From Tubiluchus corallicola (Eukaryota > Priapulida > Priapulimorpha > Priapulimorphida > Tubiluchidae), in the NCBI GenBank assembly GCA_030141605.1, contig JAQGDQ010000890.1, positions 1 through 60,000 on the forward strand: a DNA stretch of 60,000 bases, in the 5' to 3' direction. A program made the translations under genes and the position numbers. The notes under the pieces were generated by a model. It was not told the DNA's origin. It searched no databases and was given only the letters and a program-made list of their open reading frames with translations. The number at the start of each line of letters is the position of its first letter. The stretch's first letter is position 1. Below, in pieces: positions 45,887 through 59,786 of this stretch.

Positions 45887-48590
45887 TATAATAAGGGTTC
45901 ACAGCACGAATATAAGATTTATAGGCGTTGTCATTGTATCACTTATTAGTACGCAGTTTAATTGAGTCCTACATTTATTTTCAAACTATAATTGGCTATG
46001 CTATAGTAAAAGTATGCTATACCATTTTTAGATAGCGGTATGCTTCTGCTAGCGTAGTAAATCTAATATGACAAATAATAATGATAATAATTTTCAACGT
46101 GCAGTGATGATAGTGCAATGCACATCGAACAATATATACATGATGATAAATCTATGTTGGACTGTACAAACTGAACTTGCAGTGAATTTAGTATTCGTAT
46201 GACTTCACATATTGATAACAATAAGGTTTGGCCAGCAGAATTTACTAGTAACTAAACTTTTATATCTTTCTTCTGAATTTCGCCACCTTTACACACAGTT
46301 ATGCATTACCAATTAAACTTTCAATATTTCATGTTGTATAAATGTAATGTTAACAAGAGCAAAAGTCAATCAGTGACGTCAGAAATATCATTACGTACAA
46401 GCATAATGAGCCAGTGAATAAAACCAGCTGAACAGTCAAACATTTCTTACATTAATATAAAAAACATTAATCGTGAAATATAGACATGTAAAACATATAA
46501 ACATGATTTTTCGAAATATGTTTAAAACTGAATATACGACCATTATGTATTAATTTTTATGTATGAATATAAATTTATATTGAACCTACACGACTGTAAA
46601 TGACTAATAAAGCTTAATGTAATAGTATTGAGCCGACTCGGCTTACACATGCAGTCAAACGCTGCTCGTTGATAACAACCTTTTCTTACAAAATAACAAA
46701 ATAAGACGCCACTAGCAGCTGTCATGTGAATCTGACGTAAAACAGAATTCATGAGATTGGAGAAAACGTCTTGATCCTTGGACAAAATCACTGACATTTG
46801 TTGATTTCCTAGTGTATAAAGGTGGGAGACAAAATCATCGTCATAAAAACCGCATCACACGAGAAGAAGAATATTAAGAAAAATATGACAAATATTTGTG
46901 TATGAGATGGTAAATATTGTGGGATATTCGGTGTGCTAAACGAATGAAAGTCCGAAACCAACGGAAAAATAGCCAACATACCAGCTAGAGGATCGATGAA
47001 AAGTCGGCTTTACTAGCCTTTAAGGAGCAATGGAGAGGGCAAGCGCAGCTCAAAACAGCTGCAGCAAGATTTACACGCAAAAAAATTATCAAACATTTGT
47101 TATAATTAATATTTCCCAGTTAGGACAGGTACAAAATTACTGCAAGTATGCAAGAAAGCGTTGAAGGTTAATTTTTTGAGGTATTTTTGAACAAAACTGT
47201 AAACAGTAGGCAGGCGAGCAAGCTGAAAGAATCGCCTGAAGGAAAAGATTTCTGAAACAGTCAATAAGACAAAAGAAAGTCTTAAGAGGAAGTGTTTTTG
47301 ACAGTAACGAGCCAATGCGAATATTCTGGTTCGCTGAAGTGTAAAGCACAAAGAAATTTTGAATTTAAGCTGAGGAAGTGATCTACAGGCAAGACATTTT
47401 AAAACAGCTTGCGTCATATCAACTGGGGCGTATTAACCAATAGGTTAACTATAGCCTAGGGCGCAGAAGTTTGAGGGACACCACATTTTAGAAAAAATTC
47501 TTATGTCTGTGCATACTTTCATATTCATATTTTGTAACACACCACAGACACTTATTAAGTAGCTTTTCGCATTAGAGAGGCGCGGGGACAGAACTATCAG
47601 CCTAGGGCGTCGTAAAGCCTGGATACGCCCCTGCATATAAGATAAGCTTGGGCAGCAGAACGTGAATATTTTTATTGTTACAGAGACGAAAATAAGTAAG
47701 ATGCGGTATATCCAGTTGGTATTAACGTTCAAGAAGATTTGCATCATCTAATGACTTACTCATAGAAATAAAGAATTGTTAGCTAATTAAAATGAGCAAT
47801 ATTAGATTTACAATGTCATAACTTTATATATTAGGTTTGTTGATATTTGTGCAGGCCTAAGTATTGTACATGGCAATTACACAGTTAAACAAATTAGTTT
47901 TTGCATTTAAACATTTAATTGTTGGCCGATGATGGTGATTCACTGGGTAACTGCATTAACGTGAGCAGAAATTCAGTAGAACCATTTTGCAAACGAATTT
48001 CCCGTATTCCGTCTCAGCTCAGATATTTTCCGGATATTAGTTGCCTTTAGAAGTAGCAATTTCGTAATACTCGTTTCTTTTTGCTTTGTTGCGAAGTCTG
48101 GCACAGCCAAATCTCCCAGTTAAAGTACCATTTGTAAGCATGAACTCCTATTTGAACCTGTAGTGAAAAACAGCAGCATGTCAGGACACGTTAGTAATAA
48201 TATGCTGAACTTTAATTTTAAGTTTAATTAAATTAAAGTTTAACTTTAATTGTAAGTATTACTCGTACGGCAGGAGACCTGACTCTGTCCATCACGCACG
48301 CATGCGCATTAGTTTAGTCAGTTAAATGGTGATTTGTTTTTCAAAGGCCTTTGAAAACTCAGAATATTTCTTCCCAGAATGCCGTCATTATTATCAAGCC
48401 AGCGCTGTTATGTTCAGTCAATTACACAATATATTATTGTCATTAAATATCAATATTTTGCAATATTGTAATAGTGAACTGTTGTCATTGTATCTTTGTG
48501 GAAGTGATGGTTTTCACGTTGATGTTAAAATTTTTGATTGCATTCAAAGTTACGTTAGAAGCACTAAACATTTTAACGTGTTCAGACTTT

Positions 48591-48700
48591 AAAGGACAAG
48601 AAAAGGGGTACCTGAAGTGGTTTCAGTAAAATCACCTTAAAACTGTATTACTTTACAGCAATTGTGTGCGTATATCGTACTCGCGTAAATAAATATATGT
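48591..48700 (+). repeat. Dispersed repeat end, copy 1
   Basis: TTTAAAGGACAAGAAAAGGG, then GTACCTGAAGT and GCGTATATCGTACT, are shared with 50822-50930. It looks like the terminus of a transposon family; the opposite end was not found near it. Confidence 0.6.
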
Positions 48701-50821
48701 ATAAGTAAATAAATACTCGGAGATCGATGAGGTTAAAAGGGATGACGACTGTTCTTATCTTAATTTTGTTCTTGCTCAAGTCATGAATACTCAGGTACAG
48801 CTATTAGCGAATGCGCACTCGATAATTATTGATATTACAGTAATTAATAGACTCTACATGGACTTGCAATATGCAAGGTGCAAGCAAACGAGTAGCATTA
48901 TTGACCAAACCAAGCGGCACAAGCATCAAATGTATATCCTCGTTGCAGGTTTAACATAAAGATTAGGCTCAATCCGTGTTAGACTAGCATATCATAGAAA
49001 AGAGACAATTTTATTAGAGATCAATGTTACTCCACCAGGAAACCGGAAACTGTAAACATAGAAGCGAGCAAATGCCGTCGTCTCATTCAATTAGAACACT
49101 CAGCCTCACTCGAGAGAGGCCAGAGATTTGCACTAATTAACATGGTATTGTTGAAGTAGACTGTTAATAAGTGCCAGGCAAGAACGTATGATTGATTTGT
49201 AGACTTATTAGGGAAAACATCGACCAAGGTCAGTCAACATCTGCAAAATATCTGCAAAAGCCTAAATCTATGATTTCTGTTACTAAATAATAAAGTGGTT
49301 GTCTAAAAGCCAGTAATAGTTACATTAGTTTGGACAGATCGACTACTTGCATTAGCAATTAACACATCATAATATAATGTACACTCACAGATATAATATA
49401 ACCTAGATTTTGTTCTGGAAATTCTATAGTAGAGTAGTCAAGTAATTGAGTAATTTTACCAAAAAAAATCAGATGTTATTAAAAGAGATCACGAAAAAAA
49501 TCATAAATTCCTTCTCACAGATCAAAAACATGAAAAAGATGCACATGAATCAAAGATGGCTGCTGAGCACAAAACGATTTTGGCGTTAATATTTTTTATA
49601 CAACTCAGTCTCCTGCAAGTCAGTCAACGGTAGGTCCATCTGAAACAGATTGGTCGTGGCAACACTTGGTCCATTACCAAAACTATTGCCTCTATGTCCT
49701 AGAATGAGCCACTATACCAGCAGAGATATCTCGGCCAAATTTGGACGCCCTTATGTCTTCACTCTGCGAGGTAAATAGTCATAATCAGCACGGCGCATAA
49801 AATCGTTTAGAACGCGGTTCGGTACCATTCTTAACTTTGCTCGTCAAGACGACACCGAGACCGCTGCGTCTTAGCATATCAGAATTATCATCAGAAATAT
49901 GATTAGTAAGATATTTATGCCATTTGAGATGGATTAATTTCCTATATAGCTACACAATCCACAGCCATATTCCATTATTTAAAAAAATTTTTAAAAATGG
50001 AATACTATTAATTGTCAATTTCTATTTATTTGTAATGGCATAATTATTATTATAGTCAAAATATAAATAAACGCTCTCTCTCGCATGACTTGTTGAATGA
50101 AGATTGTAGCCCGACAGACCTTTTAAAAAAGCTAGTCCTTCAATGGCTTTTCGTTCTTCTCCTTTGTGTAAATAAAATAATTAGCCTACGTAATAATATC
50201 AACTTGCTAATAACAAACTAGAAAATTAAAAAAGCAAAGCAATGATAACGGTCATTTATCAAAAAACACGTACGACGATCAATTGTCAGGGGAATGCCTT
50301 TCTCAAGCATCACAATGAACGTATGAGTAATAGACACACAAAAACCATTGCAATTTGAAAGTTAATCCTCTGCATGTTGATACATTTGAAAACGCGACCT
50401 TGAAACGCATCTTAAAAACCGTCGCGCATCAAAGCTTTTCTCTGTTTATCTTTATTTCGCTTGTAATAAAACTGATTTCTGACGGCGGAAGGAAGCACAC
50501 CAACTACATCAAATTATATCCTTCATTTTGATTTTGAAAAATTGCGACTCTAAATCTCATCACTGTAGTTTGCGCGACCAATTTCAACTAGCGAATTAGA
50601 CGTAATCAGGCAACTATAAGTTAGTAAATCACTCGGGATGTCGGATTATAATAATAAATAGCGTTACTTAAAAGACAGTTTTTCCAAATTGGGTATCTTA
50701 AAGAAAACTGGAAACAACTTGATACAACAAAAGTAAACAGTTTCTTTCACTCGGCAAGTATCTTCATGCTAGCATCTAGTATCTTCATGTAATTTAATCT
50801 ACGTATCTTTACCACGAGAGA

Positions 50822-53800
50822 CTTAAAGGACAAGAAAAGGGGTACCTGAAGTAGGTTTCAGAAAAATGGTCTAAAAAAATTATATTACTTCATAGCAATT
50901 TTATGCGTATATCGTACTTGCACTGAAAGGAATTTTTGTTCGTTTTCATCTTAAATCTCCGGCAATACTGTTCCGACGGCGCCATTACATGACGTCATAT
51001 ACGCACAACGTAAATCAGGGAAGAAAAGTAAGTACTGAACTATTTTCTATGCAAGTTATATAACCTAGCATTTCGCTTACCTGATTGAAAGACTTGTGTA
51101 ACTAGAATAGAAAATTACTAACTATTTAAAATGGTTTCACCAATTGGTAATATGTCGTTGACTTACCTCCAGAGTGCCCCATTCACTAACCAAAAAACCT
51201 ATTTTTAGTCTTATTCACAAGATACAGTAACTTAAAATTTTATTTTGTTAGTGACGTGTGCTCTACGAATGCTGCGATTTACTCAATGTTATTTAAACTT
51301 GTTTCAAATTACTCGTCAAAATGGCTGCGTCTAACGGTCATCGCGGGAGTTTAAATTTAAATGTTTTATACAGCATTACTGCTAACTCAAATTTTGTACG
51401 CAATAAGACAGCAGGTAACTTGAGGTAAGTGGTATAAAATTTCAAGACGAATTTTTTAAACTTTGCGTAAGTGGAGTTTTTTTTTGTGTTTTAAGTTACT
51501 AGGCTTAGAATTCCTAGAAGGAAGACGTGTGAAAAACGACGTGATTATGTGTTATAATATCATACCCAAAGATGTGGATTTAGACTTTGACATGTTTTTT
51601 AACCGTGCACGAGGCGGAGTGATCCTCTATATGTGAAAACGTTTTTCAAAAAGTAGTTTTGCTTATTTTTTCTCAAATCATGTAGTGCCCATACGGAATT
51701 CCCTACCATCACATATATATGGACATCTTTTGGTCAGTTGATTACCAAATTATTTCGAAAACGTTTAAACACCTTGGATTTAAATCAGTGTTTGTATTAC
51801 GATAGGCACATGTAAACAAATTGCTATTATTAGTAATTTAATATTACTTTATTTAGATTATTCTGTAATGTTGTGTATCACATTATCTGGTGCACTTAAG
51901 CAGTGTATCTTTGTGCGTCTCTTCCGCTACCTAGTGATCGTTTTTATTGTCATATATTTAGTATTTTTATTTGCTTTATTGTATTATTTTATGGGTGTCA
52001 AAAAAACCAACCACACTGCAGTAAACACTGCTGCTACGTACAACAGTGTAGTTTCAGAAAATTTCATTCGTTCATTCTTTTCACATCACAAACACTAATT
52101 AAAAATAAGTGTTTAAAAAATCATCGAATTTATGACCTGGGCAAATGTTCAAAGGCTAAATCACCTGCTTATAAGAACCTTTTGAAAAGTAAAAGTCTAA
52201 TTAAACCACAGAATTTAATCTAGTTTTAAAAGGTTTTGTGGTTTTCCCTGTTACAAGTGGAAATCCATTTACTTATGCTGGTAAGCTATTCCAGACAGGG
52301 TCAACCCTATTTGAGAAAAGTCACCAAAATCTTTTTCTCAGTACGTCTAACAAAGAGTTTGAGTGAATGGTTACTTCTGGTTTTGTTGACAATAGCCATA
52401 GTAAAAAGATAGTCGAAATCTAGATACAGCTCTTTATGGACAATTTTATGAACAATTTTCCAAATGCAAACACAATTTCATTTCATATAACGGAAATTAT
52501 TTGTTTTATACATTTATAGAGACGTCTCAGCGGGCGTTTCAGAAGAACCCACTAATTTCATTTTGAATTATCTCTGCAGAAACTAGAATTGACCAGTGAC
52601 GTTGATCTTGCGGTAAACTCTTACTGAGTAACTAAGTTTTTTTAGCCAAGATTTGAAGTTTTGCCCGCTGCCTTGCTGATTCTAAGCCACGAAGTAAAAA
52701 TCGCACCGTAGCTGTGTGTAAGAAAAAAACGTGTTGTGTCGCATGAACATTTTGAACAAAGCGGTTTTCCCATTGACAATATAAAGCATTTTTCACATTT
52801 TTTGTTTAAAAGGCAGTGAAAAAACAAAAGTTGCAAAAATTTAGTTTGGATTTAAAAAGAACTGTCAGAACGCTGTAAGAAAACACGTATAGGGGTTTGT
52901 TTAAAGAGACTTTTATCCCGGGAATTTTGGGTTTGAACACCCTAGGTATCTATTTTTTGAAAAAACTGTGCTTATTGTGAAAAAATGCTCAAAGAATGCA
53001 ACAACAAATTGGTTAATATAAAAATTTAATTTAGTTTCATAAATTTTAGTAGTTTGTCAATATTTTTCACTAAGAATAATGAAAGCACACCGTCGTCTTT
53101 CTCGCGGATTTTAGGAAACTTTTGAAACCAAGATGCTCTTTTAACACCAAATATCTACATATAATTTACAGTCCGGTCTGGTAGCCGAGAAAAAGGGATT
53201 GACTGGATTGATACAGCTGCCAAACTTTCAAAAATGATTCTTCAGGTCAACTTAACAGCGTTTTGGACGTTTTTATACAATTTCACGCTTTGGCCCGGGG
53301 TACTAAAAGGTCAAGTTGTAAAATTGCTGCAATAGACGAAGATGAGTTTGATGCCACCATCATTTTCCTCATTGCCTCATTTTTACGCCTATATACCACA
53401 GTGATGCTTACGGTTTTACAAAAGCGTTTCTGATAATTAAACAATAGATTAAAAATTTAATTAACGGCGAGCGAGCCCAACTATTGATGACATCACAAAC
53501 TAACATAATTTTCAATAGCAGAAAGATTCCACGAGCGTGTTGCACGTGTTTGCGAAAGCCAAAATTGAAGTACAGTGCTACTGAAAGATATTCAGTGTGT
53601 TGTACTAAAACTAGGAAAGTTTTAAGATAAAAATTCTAATTTCAAATTTACCGTTGTGCTCGCGCATGAGCTGTCAAACGTGTGTAGTTCGTCACAAACT
53701 AACACATCTCAACTGAGAGGTACAGCACCTGTTTTTTGTGCAATGCGCTTCCGAAATGCAGGCGCTAGTGCCCGTCTATCTAGCGAATGGCGAAATGCAT

Positions 53801-53946
53801 GCAACAGCGAGGAGCTAGTGGCGCGAACGTGAAATTGTGTTTGAGTGGTAATAATTCTTTCACGTAAATCATTTTTGAAAAAATAGTATTTTAAAGAGTA
53901 GGTTGTTTTGACCTACAGTCTAAGATTGGGTCCAGTTTTGCTTTAA
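50822..53946. mobile_element. Possible 3.1-kb DNA element (weak)
   Basis: Left end TTAAAGGACAAGAAAAGGGG repeats the sequence at 48591. Near 53940 a TGCTTTAAAG gives a TTTAAAG of opposite orientation. No transposase or matching long terminal repeat is seen, so the extent is a guess. Contains frames at 51868-52223 that I do not recognise. Confidence 0.3.
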
Positions 53947-54272
53947 AGAAGTGAAAAACTGTATCGGTTATTGATAGAAACGCCTTCATCTAGTTTGCAC
54001 TGATAATGGTGGATGAATCGAGCAATTGCTGCAAATTTTAACAATAATGACATGCAAGGTTTTTCCGGCATTTAATTTTTGACTTGTTGATTTAAAGCTG
54101 TTGCCTTTTTGGAAAAAATTAAAGGAAGTGTTTGGGGTGTTTATTCAAAGCGTATGCAACATCAGTGTGGCACTTTTCAACAGACTCCTTATTTTTTTCT
54201 TAAAATATCATAAACAAAACTTAAGCACGCTTTTTTGTGCCACATGAGACAATATAAATATAATGCTTTACA

Positions 54273-54515
54273 TAATACTAAGACCATGATGGTAAAGTTT
54301 CAGCATGTATTACACAGTGCACAGGTCTGTGCAGTCATACAGTAACTAAATTGAAAGACATAAGACTTGATATGTATTGATATAATTGCAGAAGTAGACA
54401 CTGAAGAGCTCTGCTCAAAAGTCTTATGTCTTTCAATTTAGTTACTGCATGACTGCATATACTTGTGCACTGTACAATAAATGCTGAAACTTTACCATCG
54501 TGGTCTTAGTATTAT
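54273..54515. repeat. Foldback element with about 95-bp arms
   Basis: Left arm 54273-54370 (AATACTAAGACCATGATGGT to AAGACATAAGACTT) is the imperfect reverse complement of about 54418-54515. The loop is about 47 bp. Confidence 0.8.
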
Positions 54516-56019
54516 TTAAAGTATTATTGAAATTCTATACCACAACGAATCTGTTTAAACATTTATTACAATACGTTAAACCAGTGCAATATTCGTACAT
54601 TCTGCAAAATTATGGTAACGCTTCGACACAAGTATAATAGGTTCGTTGAACACTTTTTCAGACAGCTTAAATAAATTAAACAACTACAATAACAGCAAAA
54701 AGGAGGGGAACCGTAATAAGGTGAAAGAATTAAAGTTTGTCAAATGCACTAGCAAACTTGCTATTTTCCAGGATGTTTTTACTGCAAAATACTCAAAATG
54801 CACAGAAATTGTACATTGAGTGAAAAACTTCGCTATATTGCCAATCAGTGTTTTTCAAATTCAGTACAATAGTATAGCAGATCCCCGCTGCAGTACAATT
54901 ATTCTTTTATGATAACGATAAGGTATGAAACATAGTAACTTATTACAATATGAAGTAACAATTATAATGTCACAATGTATTGAATATCACTATATTGTAC
55001 TGAATGTCACAATAATAAAAACTTCAAAAAAAGTTTATTACTGATTTTGAGAGGTTTGTTTTGCAAAGAAGCTATCATCATCGCAGTTTGTTAAACTCTG
55101 ACTCAGCATTGTTGTCAAAAGGAACAGCAGAAACTAAATTCGCCAAGACAAACTATAGCGATGTTACTTGAAGTAACCTTGTTAAGTTTACCCTCGTGTA
55201 ACATGTCTTTGCTGAAATTAAAGGCTAATCAAGTTCACAAGAAAACTAAATTCTCAATTCTCGAAATGTGCGACTGAGTGAAGCCAAACATGACCTTGGT
55301 TTTCCTTGAACGCAATCAGGAAGATTGGCAGGCATGAGATATGTTGTAGAACTTTCCCGCTGTCAGATAAATTTCATTCACGTTTTATACAAATAATTTT
55401 CGGGAGCAACTCATTATATCCCAACGGACCCTAAAAGTGGGGTGAGGGCAGCCCTAGATTAAATATTAACCATTAAGCAAAATCAGCTCATGCTTGGGGC
55501 CTTAGGGGAAGAAGGACCCACACAGTTTTTTCAAATCGAATAATTATCCAAAAGTAAAATATACCGGAATATGTGTGGTTGTTTCTGCTGTGATTGTTAC
55601 AACATGACCGTACGGATGGGCATCGAAATTCTGGCTTCTGAACAGCCTGAGCTGCCCACTGTCCATATGGTGATATTGATTCATTATATAATGTGTCTTA
55701 ATATATTTCTAGTGTGGTAATACTTATAAAAATGTGTTGATACTGAAAACAGGATAATCCTGCTTTTGACTGTGTATATTTTATCATATTTATGGTGATG
55801 ATGACCACGTGACTATTGTAAATTAATCTTTCTGCAAGCTTTTTTTTCCATTTCGAAAGATAAAATTTCATTTTACAGTTTATTATTGTTTCTACTCTCA
55901 ATTACACAACATGGGGACACCATAATCATTTCAGTGCTTAAAGCCTGTTCAGGTTTTAATCCCGCCCTAAAGAGAAAAGACAAAAACAAGTTTTATTTAC
56001 CGTCGGTCATTTAACACAC

Positions 56020-56160
56020 AACAGTTATTACTATTAATACTATTATTAGCACCATTACTGTTATTACTATTACTGTTATTACTATTACTATTATTACTAT
56101 TATTAGCACTAACGTTATTACTACCGTTATTACTAATATTAGCACTAACGGTTATTTAGT
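56020..56160. repeat. TTA/CTA-rich trinucleotide tract
   Basis: Repeats of TTACTATTATTA with ACT, GCA and ACC variants. No gene. Confidence 0.8.
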
Positions 56161-56224
56161 GACTTACACTTACAACAATACAGATAAGGACGCAACACAC
56201 AAATAACAAATAACATATAGGGTT

Positions 56225-56312
56225 CATGTCCTGGCGTTTGCAGCCGCTAGACTCGAACTCAAGACTGTATGGTTGCAGTCCAAAATCTAAACCACTCGAC
56301 CACACAACCTAC
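56225..56312 (-). repeat. tRNA-derived SINE head
   Basis: Reverse complement has GTGTGGTCGAGTGGTTTAGA (A box) and TTGAGTTCGAGTCTAGCGG (B box), spaced as in a tRNA. A short anticodon-like stem TGG/CCA is present but the acceptor stem does not pair. A G run follows at 56318-56331. Confidence 0.55.
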
Positions 56313-56387
56313 AACCCTGGGGGGGGGGGGGTGAGTCGTGAACGTAAATGCCACACTTACATCTAGTCTATATGTTTCTAGCCGATG

Positions 56388-56705
56388 TTATTCGTGTTTG
56401 CCATACTCTGGTCTTGCGCCTCTGTACATGTTCTGCCAGTAGTGAAGATTAATTGTAATCTGTCCTCCTCGAATCAATATCCAGAACAGTACTCGTACAA
56501 TACTACCGGCTTCGAATACGTGTAAGAACATAACTGCAATAAAGTATAGTAAATTAAGAATAATGGGCCACATAGGCTTAGGTGTAATATTGCTGCAGTG
56601 TTTGAGATGGCTTGTCAAGTTACCTATAAGCAGGCAATCTATCATCAAACAGACAGATACGCATCGATTCAGGTCACGTGTTCTGATCAAGTTGCTAGGT
56701 TTCAC
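56388..56705 (-). CDS. Unrecognised open frame, 105 codons (low confidence)
   Basis: Reads with two hydrophobic stretches (IILNLLYFIAVMFLHVF and VRVLFWILI) and a polar tail (NLHYWQNMYRGARPEYGKHE). I do not recognise a family. It may be a transposon or chance frame; no flanking exon was found. Confidence 0.15.
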   Translation of the reverse strand: MKPSNLIRTRDLNRCVSVCLMIDCLLIGNLTSHLKHCSNITPKPMWPIILNLLYFIAVMFLHVFEAGSIVRVLFWILIRGGQITINLHYWQNMYRGARPEYGKHE

Positions 56706-56834
56706 GCAAACTATAACGACTAAGTAGCAAACCTTTTAACTTGTGAGTACTTCTGGTTTCAATACCAATCATAGAAAATTAATGACGGGAACAACGATAA
56801 GAAATCAAAACTAACGTCTGATCACGGAAATCTA

Positions 56835-57750
56835 AGGCCCATTTCACACAGAGGACGCAAGGAAAATGTCGCACGGAATAACTGTAGTCAGAAAATGAGA
56901 GGATCTGCAGAAAATTTTCGAGTTCTTTTTGTCAACGCACGTAACAAGAAAGTTCCTTTCACACAGAAAAAACGCGGTTTTTAACCCGCATTTAGCTACT
57001 TCAGAACCTATGATACATTATAATAATGTAACCGGACGCCATTGTATTTTCTCACAACAATCTAGATTCTAATGACAATGACGTTAATCATATCCTGGTA
57101 ATCAGTCTCGAACCCGAACCGTGAGCCAAAACTTAGTGCGGTTCCTGGCACTGACTAGCGCCCTTCGTTAGTGAATTCCAGTCTGCTTGTCTATATGCTT
57201 CATACTCATCTTATCCATGTTGTTACGTATGTAATAAACGGTCTCTCTAAATAGTTTTGGGTTGGTGTTTATCGTTGCTACAATAACATCTATACATACT
57301 TATATGTATATATCTACATATATCTATATAAACAAATAAATAAATAATATGTATATATACATATTCTTTATTTGTTTTTAAAAATGTAAGTATAATTATT
57401 GCATTAATAAAACAAAAAATCGTCTGTGTGCTAAAAGTCGCATTAAAAGCTTACAATTTTGTGCTGAATCACACTAATTGTTGTTCGCTAAACAAGAAAG
57501 AACTAATTAACTAGTTCCGTAAAAACGGAACATGCACTGTTTCTACCAAGCGGCAAATTTCCTCATGAGGAGGACGCGTAGCTTCTAGCTAATGCAGCTT
57601 TTTCGCGTGGAAAGCCACGAGGAAAATGCCTTGTGGGACGTCTGTGTGAAATGCGTCATAGAAAAAGCAATGTTTCATTTTCATGAGGAATCACGGAAGG
57701 AATTTTCCCTCGAAGAACTTTGCCGCGCGCCTTCTGTGTGAAATGGGCCT
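56835..57750. mobile_element. TIR element with TA flanks, 916 bp
   Basis: Starts AGGCCCATTTCACACAGAGG and ends with the complement AGGCCCATTTCACACAGAAG, about 25 bp of near-perfect terminal inverted repeat with TA at both sides (56833-56834, 57751-57752). The motif TTTCACACAGA recurs inside. No transposase; Tc1/mariner-like is possible. Confidence 0.8.
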
Positions 57751-58539
57751 TATGTATCACATCAGCTATAACAATGCTTAATCAACGATTGCTGGAAAGA
57801 AGCGAATCACTGTAGATTTTTACACTGTGTGTTGGTCGCTCGTAAAGATATTAATGACATTGTCACGCTGAATGTAATGAATGAGGTAGGCAGTTGTAGA
57901 AAACGCGTGTGTGCAGTAATTTTTCAACTGTTGGAGGCGCTTGGGAGCTTTTTCAAATTACCTACTGGCGCCAGAGAATTCCAAAGAATCCCGTTCAGCT
58001 TCAACAGTTACAACAGATTTGTGTTTCCTCATTTTAATTGTATAGGTACTTTTTGAAAAACCATACAGTTCGAATTTTTATGCATTTCGGTACACTGCAT
58101 CCGTCACGTTAGAATCCTTCATGCAGTAACTGCAGAGTGTATCATCTATGTTAAGTGGTTATGGCGGGACCGGAATCTTTCTCACTACTTCCTTTCTTCC
58201 TCACTCATGTCTTACCTTAAGGTTAAATGCCGAATACAATATAAATTTTAGCTCACAATACATTTATGTGCATACATGTATAACATGTATAAAATTTATT
58301 CTGGTTTTATCGTAAATTTTAGCAAAACTCCTTGTTCTTATATATTTGTAAGTAAAGCGCAAATTTAGAAAAGTTTGTCATTTTTAATACTGTCCTAATA
58401 GTATAATCTAAATAATCCCAGTGAATGAATTCTGTTATTATGGGCCTTAATTATTGTGAATAATTACTAAAATATTTTATAAGCAAATTACACTTATATC
58501 ATGATACAGTGCAGAATCATCGCCTTGCAAAATAGAGGC

Positions 58540-58612
58540 CTTGCAAGTATATATATATATATATATGTATGTAAGCAAGGCCTCTATTTACATATTGTGC
58601 AAATAAAGATTT

Positions 58613-58670
<58 letters not shown>

Positions 58671-58680
58671 AGATCATCAT
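58540..58680. repeat. (TA)n and (CAT)n microsatellites
   Basis: A TA run at 58548-58566 flanked by the inverted pair GAGGCCTTGC and GCAAGGCCTC, then a CAT run at 58614-58680. Confidence 0.9.
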
Positions 58681-59126
58681 CATCTTCATGAATTACCTTA
58701 GTTATACTTAGGATACATGCTTCAATACGAAAAATATCCAGCAGTAGTATTGTTGATGAAGCTAACCGAAAACATTTTCAAAATCTGACAGCCAACCATT
58801 GACTGAGAAGACCCAATGTTGCTTCAATTCGTCGCCAAATACACACAGTTAACGTCCAACCGCATTTCCCTTCACCCGTAAAACCACTTAAATAAATGAT
58901 ATTTACTGGCCTTCTCACAATTTGGACTTACATTACTGCACAACCTATAGTTATTCAGCTTCATTTAAAGTGCTATATTTACCACTGAATCGATAAAGTA
59001 ATGAAAATTTTACCCAATATTTGCACCGTATAGTGGACACAAGAGACGAGCAAAGCAAGACGTAGCAAAGCTTTATCCACCGAATGACACATATGTACTA
59101 AAAACGCTGTTATACCTGAAATTAAT

Positions 59127-59644
59127 AATATCTTAGAATTACATTTATAAAATGAAAAGAAATGTATTCTTGGCTGAAATGACACTATCCAATAATTCCT
59201 AATATCTTAGAATTACATTTATAAAATGAAAAGAAATGTATTCTTGGCTGAAACGGCACTATCCAATAATTCCTAATATCTTAGAATTACATTTATAAAA
59301 TGAAAAGAAATGTATTCGTGGCTGAAATGGCACTATCCAATAATTCCTAATATCTTAGAATTACATTTATAAAATGAAAAGAAATGTATTCTTGGCTGAT
59401 ATGGCACTATTCAGTAATTCCTAATATCTTAGAATTACATTTATAAAATGAAAAGAAATGTATTCGTGGCTGAAATGGCACTATCCAATAATTCCTAATA
59501 TCTTAGAGTTACATTTATAAAATGAAAAGAAATGTATTCTTGGCTGAAATGGCACTATCCAATAATTCCTAATATCTTAGAATTACATTTATAAAATGAA
59601 AAGAAATGTATTCTTGGTTGAAATGGCACTATCCAATAATTCCT
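59127..59644 (+). repeat. 74-bp tandem repeat, 7 copies
   Basis: Unit starts AATATCTTAGAATTACATTT and ends CACTATCCAATAATTCCT. Seven head-to-tail copies with very few substitutions (TTCTTGG/TTCGTGG). No gene. Confidence 0.95.
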
Positions 59645-59710
59645 GACTCCAAAACAGATTACATTACATAACAAAAAATTTCTGCACTCACAAGATGGCG
59701 CTAACATTTA

Positions 59711-59786
59711 AAATGGCGCGAATTTCGAATTGTGATTAGTTGCTCTATACGGCGAATTTCGAATTGTGATTAGTTGCTCTATACGG
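59711..59786 (+). repeat. 34-bp direct duplication
   Basis: GCGAATTTCGAATTGTGATT plus AGTTGCTCTATACG occurs twice in tandem. Confidence 0.85.

Noticed and set aside
52642-52836. Zinc-ribbon-like frame with CEKC and CSKC
   Set aside because: Only 64 codons, no known zinc-finger spacing beyond the cysteine pairs, and no flanking exons.
56225-56312. A functional tRNA gene on the minus strand
   Set aside because: The box motifs fit, but acceptor and T stems pair poorly; a tRNA-derived SINE is more likely.
59127-59644. CRISPR array
   Set aside because: The 74-bp units are contiguous with no unique spacers, and the genome is eukaryotic.
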